Source: Undaria pinnatifida
Taxonomy: Eukaryota > Sar > Phaeophyceae > Laminariales > Alariaceae
Reading direction: 5' to 3'
Assembly (NCBI GenBank): GCA_012845835.1
Contig: JABAKD010000030.1
Span: forward strand, 11,415,715 to 11,479,714
DNA: 64,000 nt
Shown: positions 1-9,300 of the stretch, piece after piece
Position numbering within the stretch: the first letter of the stretch is position 1
Layout of the letters: every line of letters begins with the position of its first letter
Made by a program: the position numbers and the translations under genes
Notes under the pieces: model-generated
The model's input: the letters and a program-made list of their open reading frames with translations, nothing else
Told to the model about the DNA's origin: nothing
The model's database searches: none

Positions 1-48
1 AGTATTTTTGAAGTTCACCGTGACTTTGCATTGGGCTCTAGGAAGTAG
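1..48 (+). pseudogene. C-terminal end of a Ty1/copia polyprotein (cut by window edge)
   Basis: The first 15 codons plus TAG are identical to the end of the copia RNase H frame at 26451-26498 (ending LGSRK). This is therefore the last piece of a second copy of the same copia family, whose body lies left of the window. It is followed by a polypurine tract and an LTR, as expected for a 3' end. Whether the missing part is intact cannot be told. Confidence 0.85.
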
Positions 49-119
49 GAGTCTGAATTATATTTGTTTGTCATACTGCATGTTGTGGGTCTGGTAGATA
101 CAACAGCCCCTAGGGAGGG

Positions 120-631
120 TGTTGGTGATAGCGGCAGTGTGTATCGGCCGAACTGCTGTAGATCATCTGATTGGATAGTTTGAATATTGAATTGTCAATT
201 GTTGTAAGTTGATGCTGGATATTCTGGGAATACTCTTTGTGGTACTTCGGTTCGTTGTATGCAAGTGCAAGATATACAATGGACCGTAGGTGTGTGTGTC
301 GGTACATTGGGATGTGGTACATTGGGCACTTATCCGGTAGGAAGATTCAGGCATTGTTGCTGTAGGTCTGACTATCGGGCTATTGTCATGTCAGGGGTAT
401 TGTTTGTGGTACGGCCAACAACCCGAGGGTTTTGCGGCACGTCTGAAAGTAAATTAGGCCGTGTTTTGTGTTATGCGTGATCGGGTAGTTGCATAGCGTG
501 ATCCTGAGGGTGAGGTTGTGCGCGCCCACGAGCGCCCCCACCCCGCTCACTCCACCTTGCCTACCTGTCTCAGAAGGGCAATTGCTCAATAATACAACAG
601 CTTTTCCCCAGAAGCCACGAGTTTACCAACA
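120..631 (+). mobile_element. 3' LTR of copia family 1 (longer form)
   Basis: The LTR starts TGTTGG right after a purine tract (AGGGAGGG) and ends CCAACA, giving perfect 6-bp inverted ends. It aligns with the LTR at 26570-26975 but is about 106 bp longer; the extra block lies near 377-482 and is bordered by the short direct repeat ATCGGG. Sequence after 631 is unrelated to that after 26975, so 631 is the true end. Confidence 0.85.
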
Positions 632-1154
632 GGGAAGTGGCGCAAGGACACATTCATTATTTCCACTGCCGGACGCAATGGCCATTTTTGTTTGTACATT
701 ATACAAAAAAAACTCACGAAAAAACAATTAATTCGCATTTTACCCACACAGTAGTTCTTGGGTGTATTCAATAGCAGTACTTTTAGCACTTTTTGGGTAT
801 ACTCGATATTGACGTGCCCAATACCGATCTGTTCCTGAGAAATACACACAGCACCAATTGGTAACACACAAAACATTTACACCGAATGATATGTATGATT
901 TCGAGCAGAGCGTCACAATTCGAACTCCAGCTTAGAGACCGCCAGGAAGCGAGAAGAGGCACACGGGTGGCGTGGGGTGCGGCACGTATTAAGAACGAGG
1001 GAGCAAGAGAACAAAAAAAAGCAACGCGCCGCCGTAAAGAGAGGATACAGCACGCGCACGCACATGGCCCTACCTGTAGCGTTTTGCTCTCCGCACGTTG
1101 TCTGCTGTCTGCCATCCGCGATCTTCGCAAAAACCACAAAAAAAAATACTCGGT
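632..1154. other. No gene recognised
   Basis: Unassigned DNA to the right of the copia LTR. It has runs of A and a GC-rich stretch near 1030-1100. Open frames here overlap on both strands and have no recognisable protein character. Confidence 0.5.
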
Positions 1155-1440
1155 AAAGAACTGCCTCTGTGGACGTAAATGTGTAAGGATGGGTTGTTAC
1201 CTAAATTATTACTGTTACAGAGGTCCTCATGTTTCCGCGTCGATCGATGGACACGCGCACCCAGAGCGGCAGCACAGCAAAAACGTGTGGTATGGTGGGG
1301 TGACAATTCGAACCAGCATAGCGAGGACACGCCAAGTGCACATGATGACTGGTTTTACCTACCGCTACTGCTGTGCGGCAGGGTTGTAGGGTTGTGTTCT
1401 CCGCTTGTTGTCTGCTGTCTGTCATCTGCGATCTTATACA
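1155..1440 (-). repeat. Dispersed repeat family R1, copy 1 (degenerate)
   Basis: Diverged inverted relative of 57.9-58.25 kb and 59.27-59.5 kb. Shared landmarks include GTAAGGATGGGTT, GCGGCAGCACA, and AGCATAGCGAGGAC followed by the GCTGCTGTGCGGCAG block. No coding capacity is visible. It is probably a non-autonomous transposon or its remains. Confidence 0.55.
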
Positions 1441-1869
1441 AATAGTATTGCCTACCGCTGCTGCTGTGGGGTAGAGTTGTAGCGTTGTGCTCTCTTGGTA
1501 TGGTCCGGTATCATAATATATATATGAGATATATATATATACGATGCACACCAACAACATGAACATGAAAATAAGAATCGTTTGAGTGCTAATATGATAT
1601 TTAAACGATCCTTACACTTTACGCTGAAATGTCACTTGACACTTGGCAGAAGAAGCAGTAGCAGCAGCAGCGAGAGGTAGTGGCGTATAGGCGGATATAG
1701 CATCGTAGGCTAACGTTGTGCTCTCCGCATGTTGTCTTCTGTCTGTCATCTGCGATCTTACACAAATGATATTGCCTAACGCTGCTGCTGTGCGGCAGAG
1801 TTGCAGCGTTGTGGTCTTTTGGTATCGTACGATATCACATGAGAAGCACACCAACATAAATACAAATAT
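1441..1869. repeat. R1 repeat, copy 2, with palindromic core
   Basis: Contains GCTGCTGCTGTGGGGTAGAGTTG/GCTGCTGTGCGGCAG blocks twice (about 1455 and 1775). Arms at 1573-1585 and 1600-1613 pair as an imperfect hairpin (AAGAATCGTTTGA with TTTAAACGATCCTT). The pattern recurs in the next units. Confidence 0.5.
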
Positions 1870-2130
1870 AAGGACCGTTTGATTACTAATGTAGTATTCA
1901 AACGATCCTTACAATTTGCGCCGGCATGTCACTTGACAGAAGCAGTAGCAACCAGAGGTAGTGGCGTATAGGCGGGTAGAGCATCGCAGGCTCCGATCAA
2001 AGTAATCACCCTCTACAACAGCAGCCACACGCGCATAGAGTTGCAGACTGCTGCTGCTAGAAGGCTGGACTACTGCTGGGCGCTGTGCGGCAGAGTTGTA
2101 GCGTTGTGCTTTTTTGTTATGGTACAAATA
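1870..2130. repeat. R1 repeat, copy 3, with palindromic core
   Basis: Hairpin arms at 1870-1882 (AAGGACCGTTTGA) and 1897-1910. They are followed by the block TTGCGCCGGCATGTCACTTG and on to the TTGCAGACTGCTGCTGCTAG segment. The unit is repeated in the same orientation at 3726-3970, so two R1 units flank the OTU-containing segment. Confidence 0.6.
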
Positions 2131-2212
2131 TTACAAGGTTCCCCTTCGGGAGGTGGACACGTGCCTCCCGGGGGCGACGCAAGTCGAATGACTACAACTG
2201 ATGATGAAGTAT

Positions 2213-2698
2213 TTATGCAGAAGGTGTATATCGGAGGGATGCGTAGTGGAAAGGATGTGGATAATATAAGATATCACAGACATTTGGAGGAGGAGGGTTG
2301 GGATATTGCTGAGGCTCGATGTGATAAGTTATTCGAAAGTCCACTCCGTATAACTGCGTGGCAGCAATTAATTCTACGTTTGTAGCATATGCGTAAGGCT
2401 GTGACATGAAGTGGAGATACTCTTCAACACTCGAATATGTAGTAGGTTGAGATCCAGCGACTTCCACAAGTTCTTGATTTGCTCCAGCTAAGATGCTGTC
2501 GTGGAAAGTGTTGAAACCTGATCCTGGGATAACGGTGTACAAATTGGTTGTGATGTGGGCAATAATATGTGCACGGACGATGTGATGTAAAGCTGGGTTG
2601 TTGTGCACACGACGCGAGATACATCTTAATAAACATGCACCATCACCAATCTCGGGAATAATGGACGATTGCTTGCTGCTGCTGTGATCGTAGACAGT
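2213..2698 (-). CDS. OTU-family cysteine protease domain protein (partial or decayed)
   Basis: OTU-domain proteases are thiol hydrolases that usually cut ubiquitin or related chains; many copies are also carried by mobile elements. The open frame (about 161 codons) runs from just after a stop at 2699-2701 to a stop at 2213. It shows the family's signature: DGACLLR with the nucleophile Cys at 2633-2635, a mid-domain stretch with GAN, SSVEEYLHFMSQP and YATNVELIAATQLYGVDFRI, and a terminal HYASL that fits the catalytic His. Length (about 150 residues) matches one OTU domain. There is no ATG upstream of the Cys in this frame, so the 5' part is either spliced in from elsewhere or lost. It lies between two direct R1 repeats, suggesting it may travel with a transposon. 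The substrate cannot be inferred. Confidence 0.7.
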   Translation of the reverse strand, partial: TVYDHSSSKQSSIIPEIGDGACLLRCISRRVHNNPALHHIVRAHIIAHITTNLYTVIPGSGFNTFHDSILAGANQELVEVAGSQPTTYSSVEEYLHFMSQPYAYATNVELIAATQLYGVDFRITYHIEPQQYPNPPPPNVCDILYYPHPFHYASLRYTPSA

Positions 2699-2701
2699 TT
2701 A

Positions 2702-3710
2702 TACCGATGTTTGTTGCCGATATGGTCTGTTGTGTGCACATCGTTACTTTTGCTTGATTTGTGTTGCTACTTTATATCTCTTTATACAGGTTTCGCTACT
2801 GCTGTATGGTAACCACCGTGTCAATTGTGAGGGAGAACTCACAGTAATGACATAGTTCACGTCGTTGCAGCGGGTACATATACACCGCGCCCGCGTCTAG
2901 CAGTGCGGGAAAATTCTCTCGCAAATACATTTTGATGTCACCCCGATGTACGTGCGAGGACTAAAGTTCCACCGTGTGTGTAGTGTGTGGTTGCTCGGGG
3001 ACAGAAGAGTCTCACACGTACGTCCGTGTTCGTTTACCCAATGCGTTGCTTCTGCATCTTCTAACGTACACCTATGTGTTCATTTACAATGGAGGGAACT
3101 CGTGTGTACGCATATAAATTCTTCGTGTGGGAAATAACATCTCGCTGCTTGTCGAAGAAGGCGCTACAAACTCAGGAAACATCCCGTTAGAACTCCTTCG
3201 TTGAGCAGAAAACATCCCGCTCTTGTCGACGGAAACATCCATCGTCTACTGCTGTGCTTTCGGGCCTGGCCAGGCTCTGTTCTACTTTGTTTGTTTTAAG
3301 GCTTGTCGTCTGTTCTAGTGTGGTGTCCGACAGACTCGTTGTGTTAGTATGTACAGCAGTAGTGCAGCATGTTGCTGGGTGCGGCGTACAGCACAGCAGC
3401 GTGAACGTGTGTGTGTCAAAGACAAAAAAAATGCTCCGCACACACACAAAAAAAAACATGCCAACGCCTCTTCCACTTTTTTCGAACTTGGTACCCCACA
3501 AAATAGAGCCAGTTTCGGCGGCTTTCCGCGGCCATAGCTCGCGCCACGGACGTCCCATGAGCCCGGCACACGGCTGATAATATACCGACGGGTAGTCTGA
3601 TCGCATTGCAGAAGAAAGCACACCAAAAAACTCTGCGCCGGCGGAGAAAAAGGGACGGACTAGGCAAAAAAAGCAAAAAGGTACATATGCATATGTAAGA
3701 AGCACACCAA
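2702..3710. other. No gene recognised
   Basis: About 1 kb without recognisable coding sequence, RNA gene or element end. Open frames on both strands at 3187-3760 are mutually overlapping and low in complexity (CT/GA and A-rich runs). It is bracketed by R1 units. Confidence 0.5.
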
Positions 3711-4300
3711 CATGAACATAAATATAAGGACCGTTTGAGTGCTAATGTGACATTCAAACGGTCCTTACACTTTGCGCCGGCATTTCACTTGACAGAAGCA
3801 GCAGAAGCAGTAGCAGCAAGGGGTAGTGGCGTATAGGCGGGTTGAGCATCGCAGGCTCCGATCAAAGTAATCACCAACTACAAAAGCAGCCACATGCGCA
3901 TAGAGTTGCAGGCTGCTGCTGCTAGGGGGCTGGGCAGCTGCCGGGCGGCAGGATCGTAGCGTGGTGCTCTGTGCAAAATAGGGAAATGTACGTGTACCCT
4001 CTACGAGAAAAACGCGGTTTGCATCCAAATCTTACGTGCGTACACGGGGAAAGGGCATGCGGAAACCCATCCCCGGGGATGTTGCGAAAACCCGGGGATT
4101 TGCCTCAAGTGTGCCCAAGGCCAAAAAAGTTTAAAAGGCTTGCTACACGCGACACACTGCACGGATCGCGCCCACACCTCCGGCAACGTGACCTTGACCG
4201 TCGAATTGTGCCCACCCCATCCGACGTTTCGGATAAGGGTGGGAGCACGAAGAGATGTGCCCGAAGAAAAAAAATGACAACTATACATATAGTCTAGACT
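3711..4300 (+). repeat. R1 repeat, long copy, inverted relative of 57.44-58.0 kb
   Basis: It has hairpin arms at 3726-3738 (AAGGACCGTTTGA) and 3754-3766 (TCAAACGGTCCTT). The CTGCTGCTAGGGGGCTGGGC block follows, then a 330-bp tail (3970-4300) that matches the complement of 57.45-57.78 kb almost throughout (CCCGGGGATTTGCC, CCAAGGCCAAAAAAGTT, CACCCCATCCGA). Both copies keep the same order of blocks, so this is one repeat type of at least 580 bp. No reading frame is conserved between the copies. Confidence 0.65.
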
Positions 4301-4725
4301 ATATAATAAAGAATGCTCGAAGTATTTATATTAGATAATTGTCATGACAATAATAGTAGTAGTTGCTGGGATCGGCATTGATATTATTAAGTTGATAATA
4401 TATATTTTTCTTCGTTTTGTTCACTGTTGGAAGGATTTTCGGGCTTGCCATACTAATAATATAGTCTAGTTATACCGAGTATTCAAAATGCAATAGTATT
4501 ATTAATAGTTTTATTGCAAAGTTTTGTTCTTGAACAACGGTACGGTAACCATTATTGGAGGAAAAGATGTAACCGCGGAGGAAGTCGTTGCTTGGGAAGT
4601 TTGAAATATCCTTACGGTGAAATTTGTGGAACACAGCACCAACACAAGCGGGGTTTGTGAACGAAAGCACGAACAACAAAAAGTGGGCTACAGTGAGTGG
4701 TACGTAGATGTATTATATAATAAAT
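4301..4725. other. AT-rich DNA, no gene recognised
   Basis: AT-rich stretch with many short TA-rich runs. Nothing coding or structural could be supported. Confidence 0.5.
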
Positions 4726-5060
4726 ATATAAACTCCAGCTGTGAGATCGAATATTTTGTCGAACTTATCTTTGCGAGCTGTGTGTGGTACTCCGATTGCG
4801 CGTTTTTCGGATTGTGTGTCCTCATTAAGGATATAGGTCGGCGACCCCCCTTGCAACTACAGTGTAGCTACCAGGGTCAACAGGGTGATGTTAGTCAGTC
4901 TGTGCGCGGAAGTAAAAAACTCGTTTTTGAGGGGGACAAAATCTGACAGCGGTGGAAGGAAATGCATCAGTTAATCAAGTTAATCCTGTGAGTCGAATAA
5001 CCGGTGAGGGGAGGGCGGAGTTTTTAAGGATGTGGGGGCCTGGTTTTGATCAAAAGGGAG
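4726..5060 (+). repeat. Dispersed repeat family R2, copy 1
   Basis: Starts near AACTCCAGCTGTGAGATCGA and continues through CCTCATTAAGGATATAGGTC, ACTACAGTGTAGCTA and GTGGGGGCCTGGTTTTGATC. The same order of blocks occurs at 58.56-58.90 kb and, in part, at 59.06-59.27 kb and 5.69-5.77 kb. It is non-coding and of unknown type. Confidence 0.65.
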
Positions 5061-5865
5061 CGGGGGTGGTGAGGGGGAAGGGGGGGGAGGGGCGGAGCAG
5101 CTCAATTTGTGCGTGGAAACTATAAATCCTTCAAGGGGATAAATCTGATGGTTTTGGAAAAAGTGCACCAGTTTATCATGGGGGGGGGGCGGGACGGGCG
5201 GGGCAGCTCAATCTGTGCGTGAAAACTATACATCTTTTAAGGGGATACATCTGACGGTTTTGGAAAGAATGCATCAGTTTATCATGTATATGCTGTAGTC
5301 GTACGACCAGTGAGTAGAGGGCGGAGTGTTCGAGGGGGTTGGGGGAGAGGACGGGGGGGGGGGGGGGGGGGGGGCGAAAGAGCTATAGGTCGCATAGATG
5401 TAGGGGTTTGCTATACGCGTGGTGCTAGGTCTAGACGATGGTGTGGGTGGTGGGGAAGGAGGGGGCGTTGTGGAGGTGGGGGGGGGGGAGGGGGGGGAAT
5501 TGCAGCAGCGGCATGGATGGCTCCAGAAAGGTAATGAGGTGATATTAAGTGCGTGGAAGTGCTCATTACTCTGGCAGATTTCGATGTTAGGTGGGGCGTT
5601 TAAGCAAGAGGGAGCGGGGAAATGAAAATAAAGGGGGGTGGGGGAAAGGGTTTTCATGAGGTTTTGGTCACATACATTGTAAAAATACACTCGAGCTGTG
5701 AGATCGAAGATTTGGTCGAAACTCATATTTACGAGCTTGTGTGTGATACCTTGATCGCGCGTATCAAGCATATATGTAGGGGCTTGCTATACGCGTGGTG
5801 CTAAGTCTAGGCGATCGTGCGCGTGGTGGGGAAGGACGGGGCGTTGGAGGGGGGGGGGGGGGGGG
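5061..5865. repeat. G-rich tandem and simple-repeat tract before the assembly gap
   Basis: Two related units (about 5091-5190 and 5206-5290) carry GGCAGCTCAAT, ATCTGA and GTTTATCATG motifs. Long G runs follow at about 5348-5374, 5480-5500 and 5849-5865. Another R2 fragment (CTGTGAGATCGAAGATTTGG) starts near 5694. Apparent proteins across it are only Gly- or Pro-rich translations of the G runs. Confidence 0.65.
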
Positions 5866-6365
5866 NNNNNNNNNNNNNNNNNNNNNNNNNNNNNNNNNNN
5901 NNNNNNNNNNNNNNNNNNNNNNNNNNNNNNNNNNNNNNNNNNNNNNNNNNNNNNNNNNNNNNNNNNNNNNNNNNNNNNNNNNNNNNNNNNNNNNNNNNNN
6001 NNNNNNNNNNNNNNNNNNNNNNNNNNNNNNNNNNNNNNNNNNNNNNNNNNNNNNNNNNNNNNNNNNNNNNNNNNNNNNNNNNNNNNNNNNNNNNNNNNNN
6101 NNNNNNNNNNNNNNNNNNNNNNNNNNNNNNNNNNNNNNNNNNNNNNNNNNNNNNNNNNNNNNNNNNNNNNNNNNNNNNNNNNNNNNNNNNNNNNNNNNNN
6201 NNNNNNNNNNNNNNNNNNNNNNNNNNNNNNNNNNNNNNNNNNNNNNNNNNNNNNNNNNNNNNNNNNNNNNNNNNNNNNNNNNNNNNNNNNNNNNNNNNNN
6301 NNNNNNNNNNNNNNNNNNNNNNNNNNNNNNNNNNNNNNNNNNNNNNNNNNNNNNNNNNNNNNNNN
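5866..6365. other. Assembly gap (500 N)
   Basis: Exactly 500 unresolved bases between a poly-G run and the first satellite monomer. The round number suggests a placeholder, so the true distance and the true left edge of the satellite are unknown. Confidence 0.98.
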
Positions 6366-9300
6366 GGGCGTCCTTGAAGGAGTGTGATGCGGCATTTCTT
6401 CGGTTTCCACTCACGTTGTTACCAAGATTTTGCAGAGGGGTCGTTATGGGTCTGAGGGATAGTGTTGCAAAAAAGATCTTAACACAACTAATTATTAAAG
6501 GCGCACTAGGGTGTACAACACCGGCAGAATGGTGGTATTTCTTCCAGTCCTGGGCAAAGGCGTGGAGAGGGCGTCCTTGAAGGAGTGTGAGGCGGCATTT
6601 CTTCGGTTTCCACCACACGTTGTTACCAAGATTTTGCAGAGGGGTCGTTATGGGTCTGAGGGATAGTGTTGCAAAAAAGATCTTAACACAACTAATTATT
6701 AAAGGCGCACTAGGGTGTACAACACCGGCAGAATGGTGGTATTTGTTCCAGTCCTGGGCAAAGGCGTGGAGAGGGCGTCCTTGAAGGAGTGTGAGGCGGC
6801 ATTTCTTCGGTTTCCACCACACGTTGTTACCAAGATTTTGCAGAGGGGTCGTTATGGGTCTGAGGGATAGTGTTGCAAAAAGATCTTAACACAACTAATT
6901 ATTAAAGGCGCACTAGGGTGTACAACACCGGCAGAATGGTGGTATTTGTTCCAGTCCTGGGCAAAGGCGTGGAGAGGGCGTCCTTGAAGGAGTGTGAGGC
7001 GGCATTTCTTCGGTTTCCACCACACGTTGTTACCAAGATTTTGCAGAGGGGTCGTTATGGGTCTGAGGGATAGTGTTGCAAAAAGATCTTAACACAACTA
7101 ATTATTAAAGGCGCACTAGGGTGTACAACACCGGCAGAATGGTGGTATTTGTTCCAGTCCTGGGCAAAGGCGTGGAGAGGGCGTCCTTGAAGGAGTGTGA
7201 GGCGGCATTTCTTCGGTTTCCACCACACGTTGTTACCAAGATTTTGCAGAGGGGTCGTTATGGGTCTGAGGGATAGTGTTGCAAAAAAGATCTTAACACA
7301 ACTAATTATTAAAGGCGCACTAGGGTGTACAACACCGGCAGAATGGTGGTATTTGTTCCAGTCCTGGGCAAAGGCGTGGAGAGGGCGTCCTTGAAGGAGT
7401 GTGAGGCGGCATTTCTTCGGTTTCCACCACACGTTGTTACCAAGATTTTGCAGAGGGGTCGTTATGGGTCTGAGGGATGTTGTTGCAAAAAGATCTTAAC
7501 ACAACTAATTATTAAAGGCGCACTAGGGTGTACAACACCGGCAGAATGGTGGTATTTGTTCCAGTCCTGGGCAAAGGCGTGGAGAGGGCGTCCTTGAAGG
7601 AGTGTGAGGCGGCATTTCTTCGGTTTCCACCACACGTTGTTACCAAGATTTTGCAGAGGGGTCGTTATGGGTCTGAGGGATAGTGTTGCAAAAAAGATCT
7701 TAACACAACTAATTATTAAAGGCGCACTAGGGTGTACAACACCGGCAGAATGGTGGTATTTGTTCCAGTCCTGGGCAAAGGCGTGGAGAGGGCGTCCTTG
7801 AAGGAGTGTGAGGCGGCATTTCTTCGGTTTCCACCACACGTTGTTACCAAGATTTTGCAGAGGGGTCGTTATGGGTCTGAGGGATAGTGTTGCAAAAAAG
7901 ATCTTAACACAACTAATTATTAAAGGCGCACTAGGGTGTACAACACCGGCAGAATGGTGGTATTTGTTCCAGTCCTGGGCAAAGGCGTGGAGAGGGCGTC
8001 CTTGAAGGAGTGTGAGGCGGCATTTCTTCGGTTTCCACCACACGTTGTTACCAAGATTTTGCAGAGGGGTCGTTATGGGTCTGAGGGATAGTGTTGCAAA
8101 AAAGATCTTAACACAACTAATTATTAAAGGCGCACTAGGGTGTACAACACCGGCAGAATGGTGGTATTTGTTCCAGTCCTGGGCAAAGGCGTGGAGAGGG
8201 CGTCCTTGAAGGAGTGTGAGGCGGCATTTCTTCGGTTTCCACCACACGTTGTTACCAAGATTTTGCAGAGGGGTCGTTATGGGTCTGAGGGATAGTGTTG
8301 CAAAAAAGATCTTAACACAACTAATTATTAAAGGCGCACTAGGGTGTACAACACCGGCAGAATGGTGGTATTTGTTCCAGTCCTGGGCAAAGGCGTGGAG
8401 AGGGCGTCCTTGAAGGAGTGTGAGGCGGCATTTCTTCGGTTTCCAACACACGTTGTTACCAAGATTTTGCAGAGGGGTCGTTATGGGTCTGAGGGATAGT
8501 GTTGCAAAAAAGATCTTAACACAACTAATTATTAAAGGCGCACTAGGGTGTACAACACCGGCAGAATGGTGGTATTTGTTCCAGTCCTGGGCAAAGGCGT
8601 GGAGAGGGCGTCCTTGAAGGAGTGTGAGGCGGCATTTCTTCGGTTTCCACCACGCGTTGTTACCAAGATTTTGAAGAGGGGTCGTTATGGGTCTGAGGGA
8701 TAGTGTTGCAAAAAAGATCTTAACACAACTAATTATTAAAGGCGCACTAGGGTGTACAACACCGGCAGAATGGTGGTATTTGTTCCAGTCCTGGGCAAAG
8801 GCGTGGAGAGGGCGTCCTTGAAGGAGTGTGAGGCGGCATTTCTTCGGTTTCCACCACACGTTGTTACCAAGATTTTGCAGAGGGGTCGTTATGGGTCTGA
8901 GGGATAGTGTTGCAAAAAAGATCTTAACACAACTAATTATTAAAGGCGCACTAGGGTGTACAACACCGGCAGAATGGTGGTATTTGTTCCAGTCCTGGGC
9001 AAAGGCGTGGAGAGGGCGTCCTTGAAGGAGTGTGAGGCGGCATTTCTTCGGTTTCCACCACACGTTGTTACCAAGATTTTGCAGAGGGGTCGTTATGGGT
9101 CTGAGGGATAGTGTTGCAAAAAAGATCTTAACACAACTAATTATTAAAGGCGCACTAGGGTGTACAACACCGGCAGAATGGTGGTATTTGTTCCAGTCCT
9201 GGGCAAAGGCGTGGAGAGGGCGTCCTTGAAGGAGTGTGAGGCGGCATTTCTTCGGTTTCCACCACACGTTGTTACCAAGATTTTGCAGAGGGGTCGTTAT

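Noticed and set aside
5310-5865. Gly- and Pro-rich open frames around the G runs
   Set aside because: Pure consequences of poly-G and poly-C tracts, partly running into N bases.
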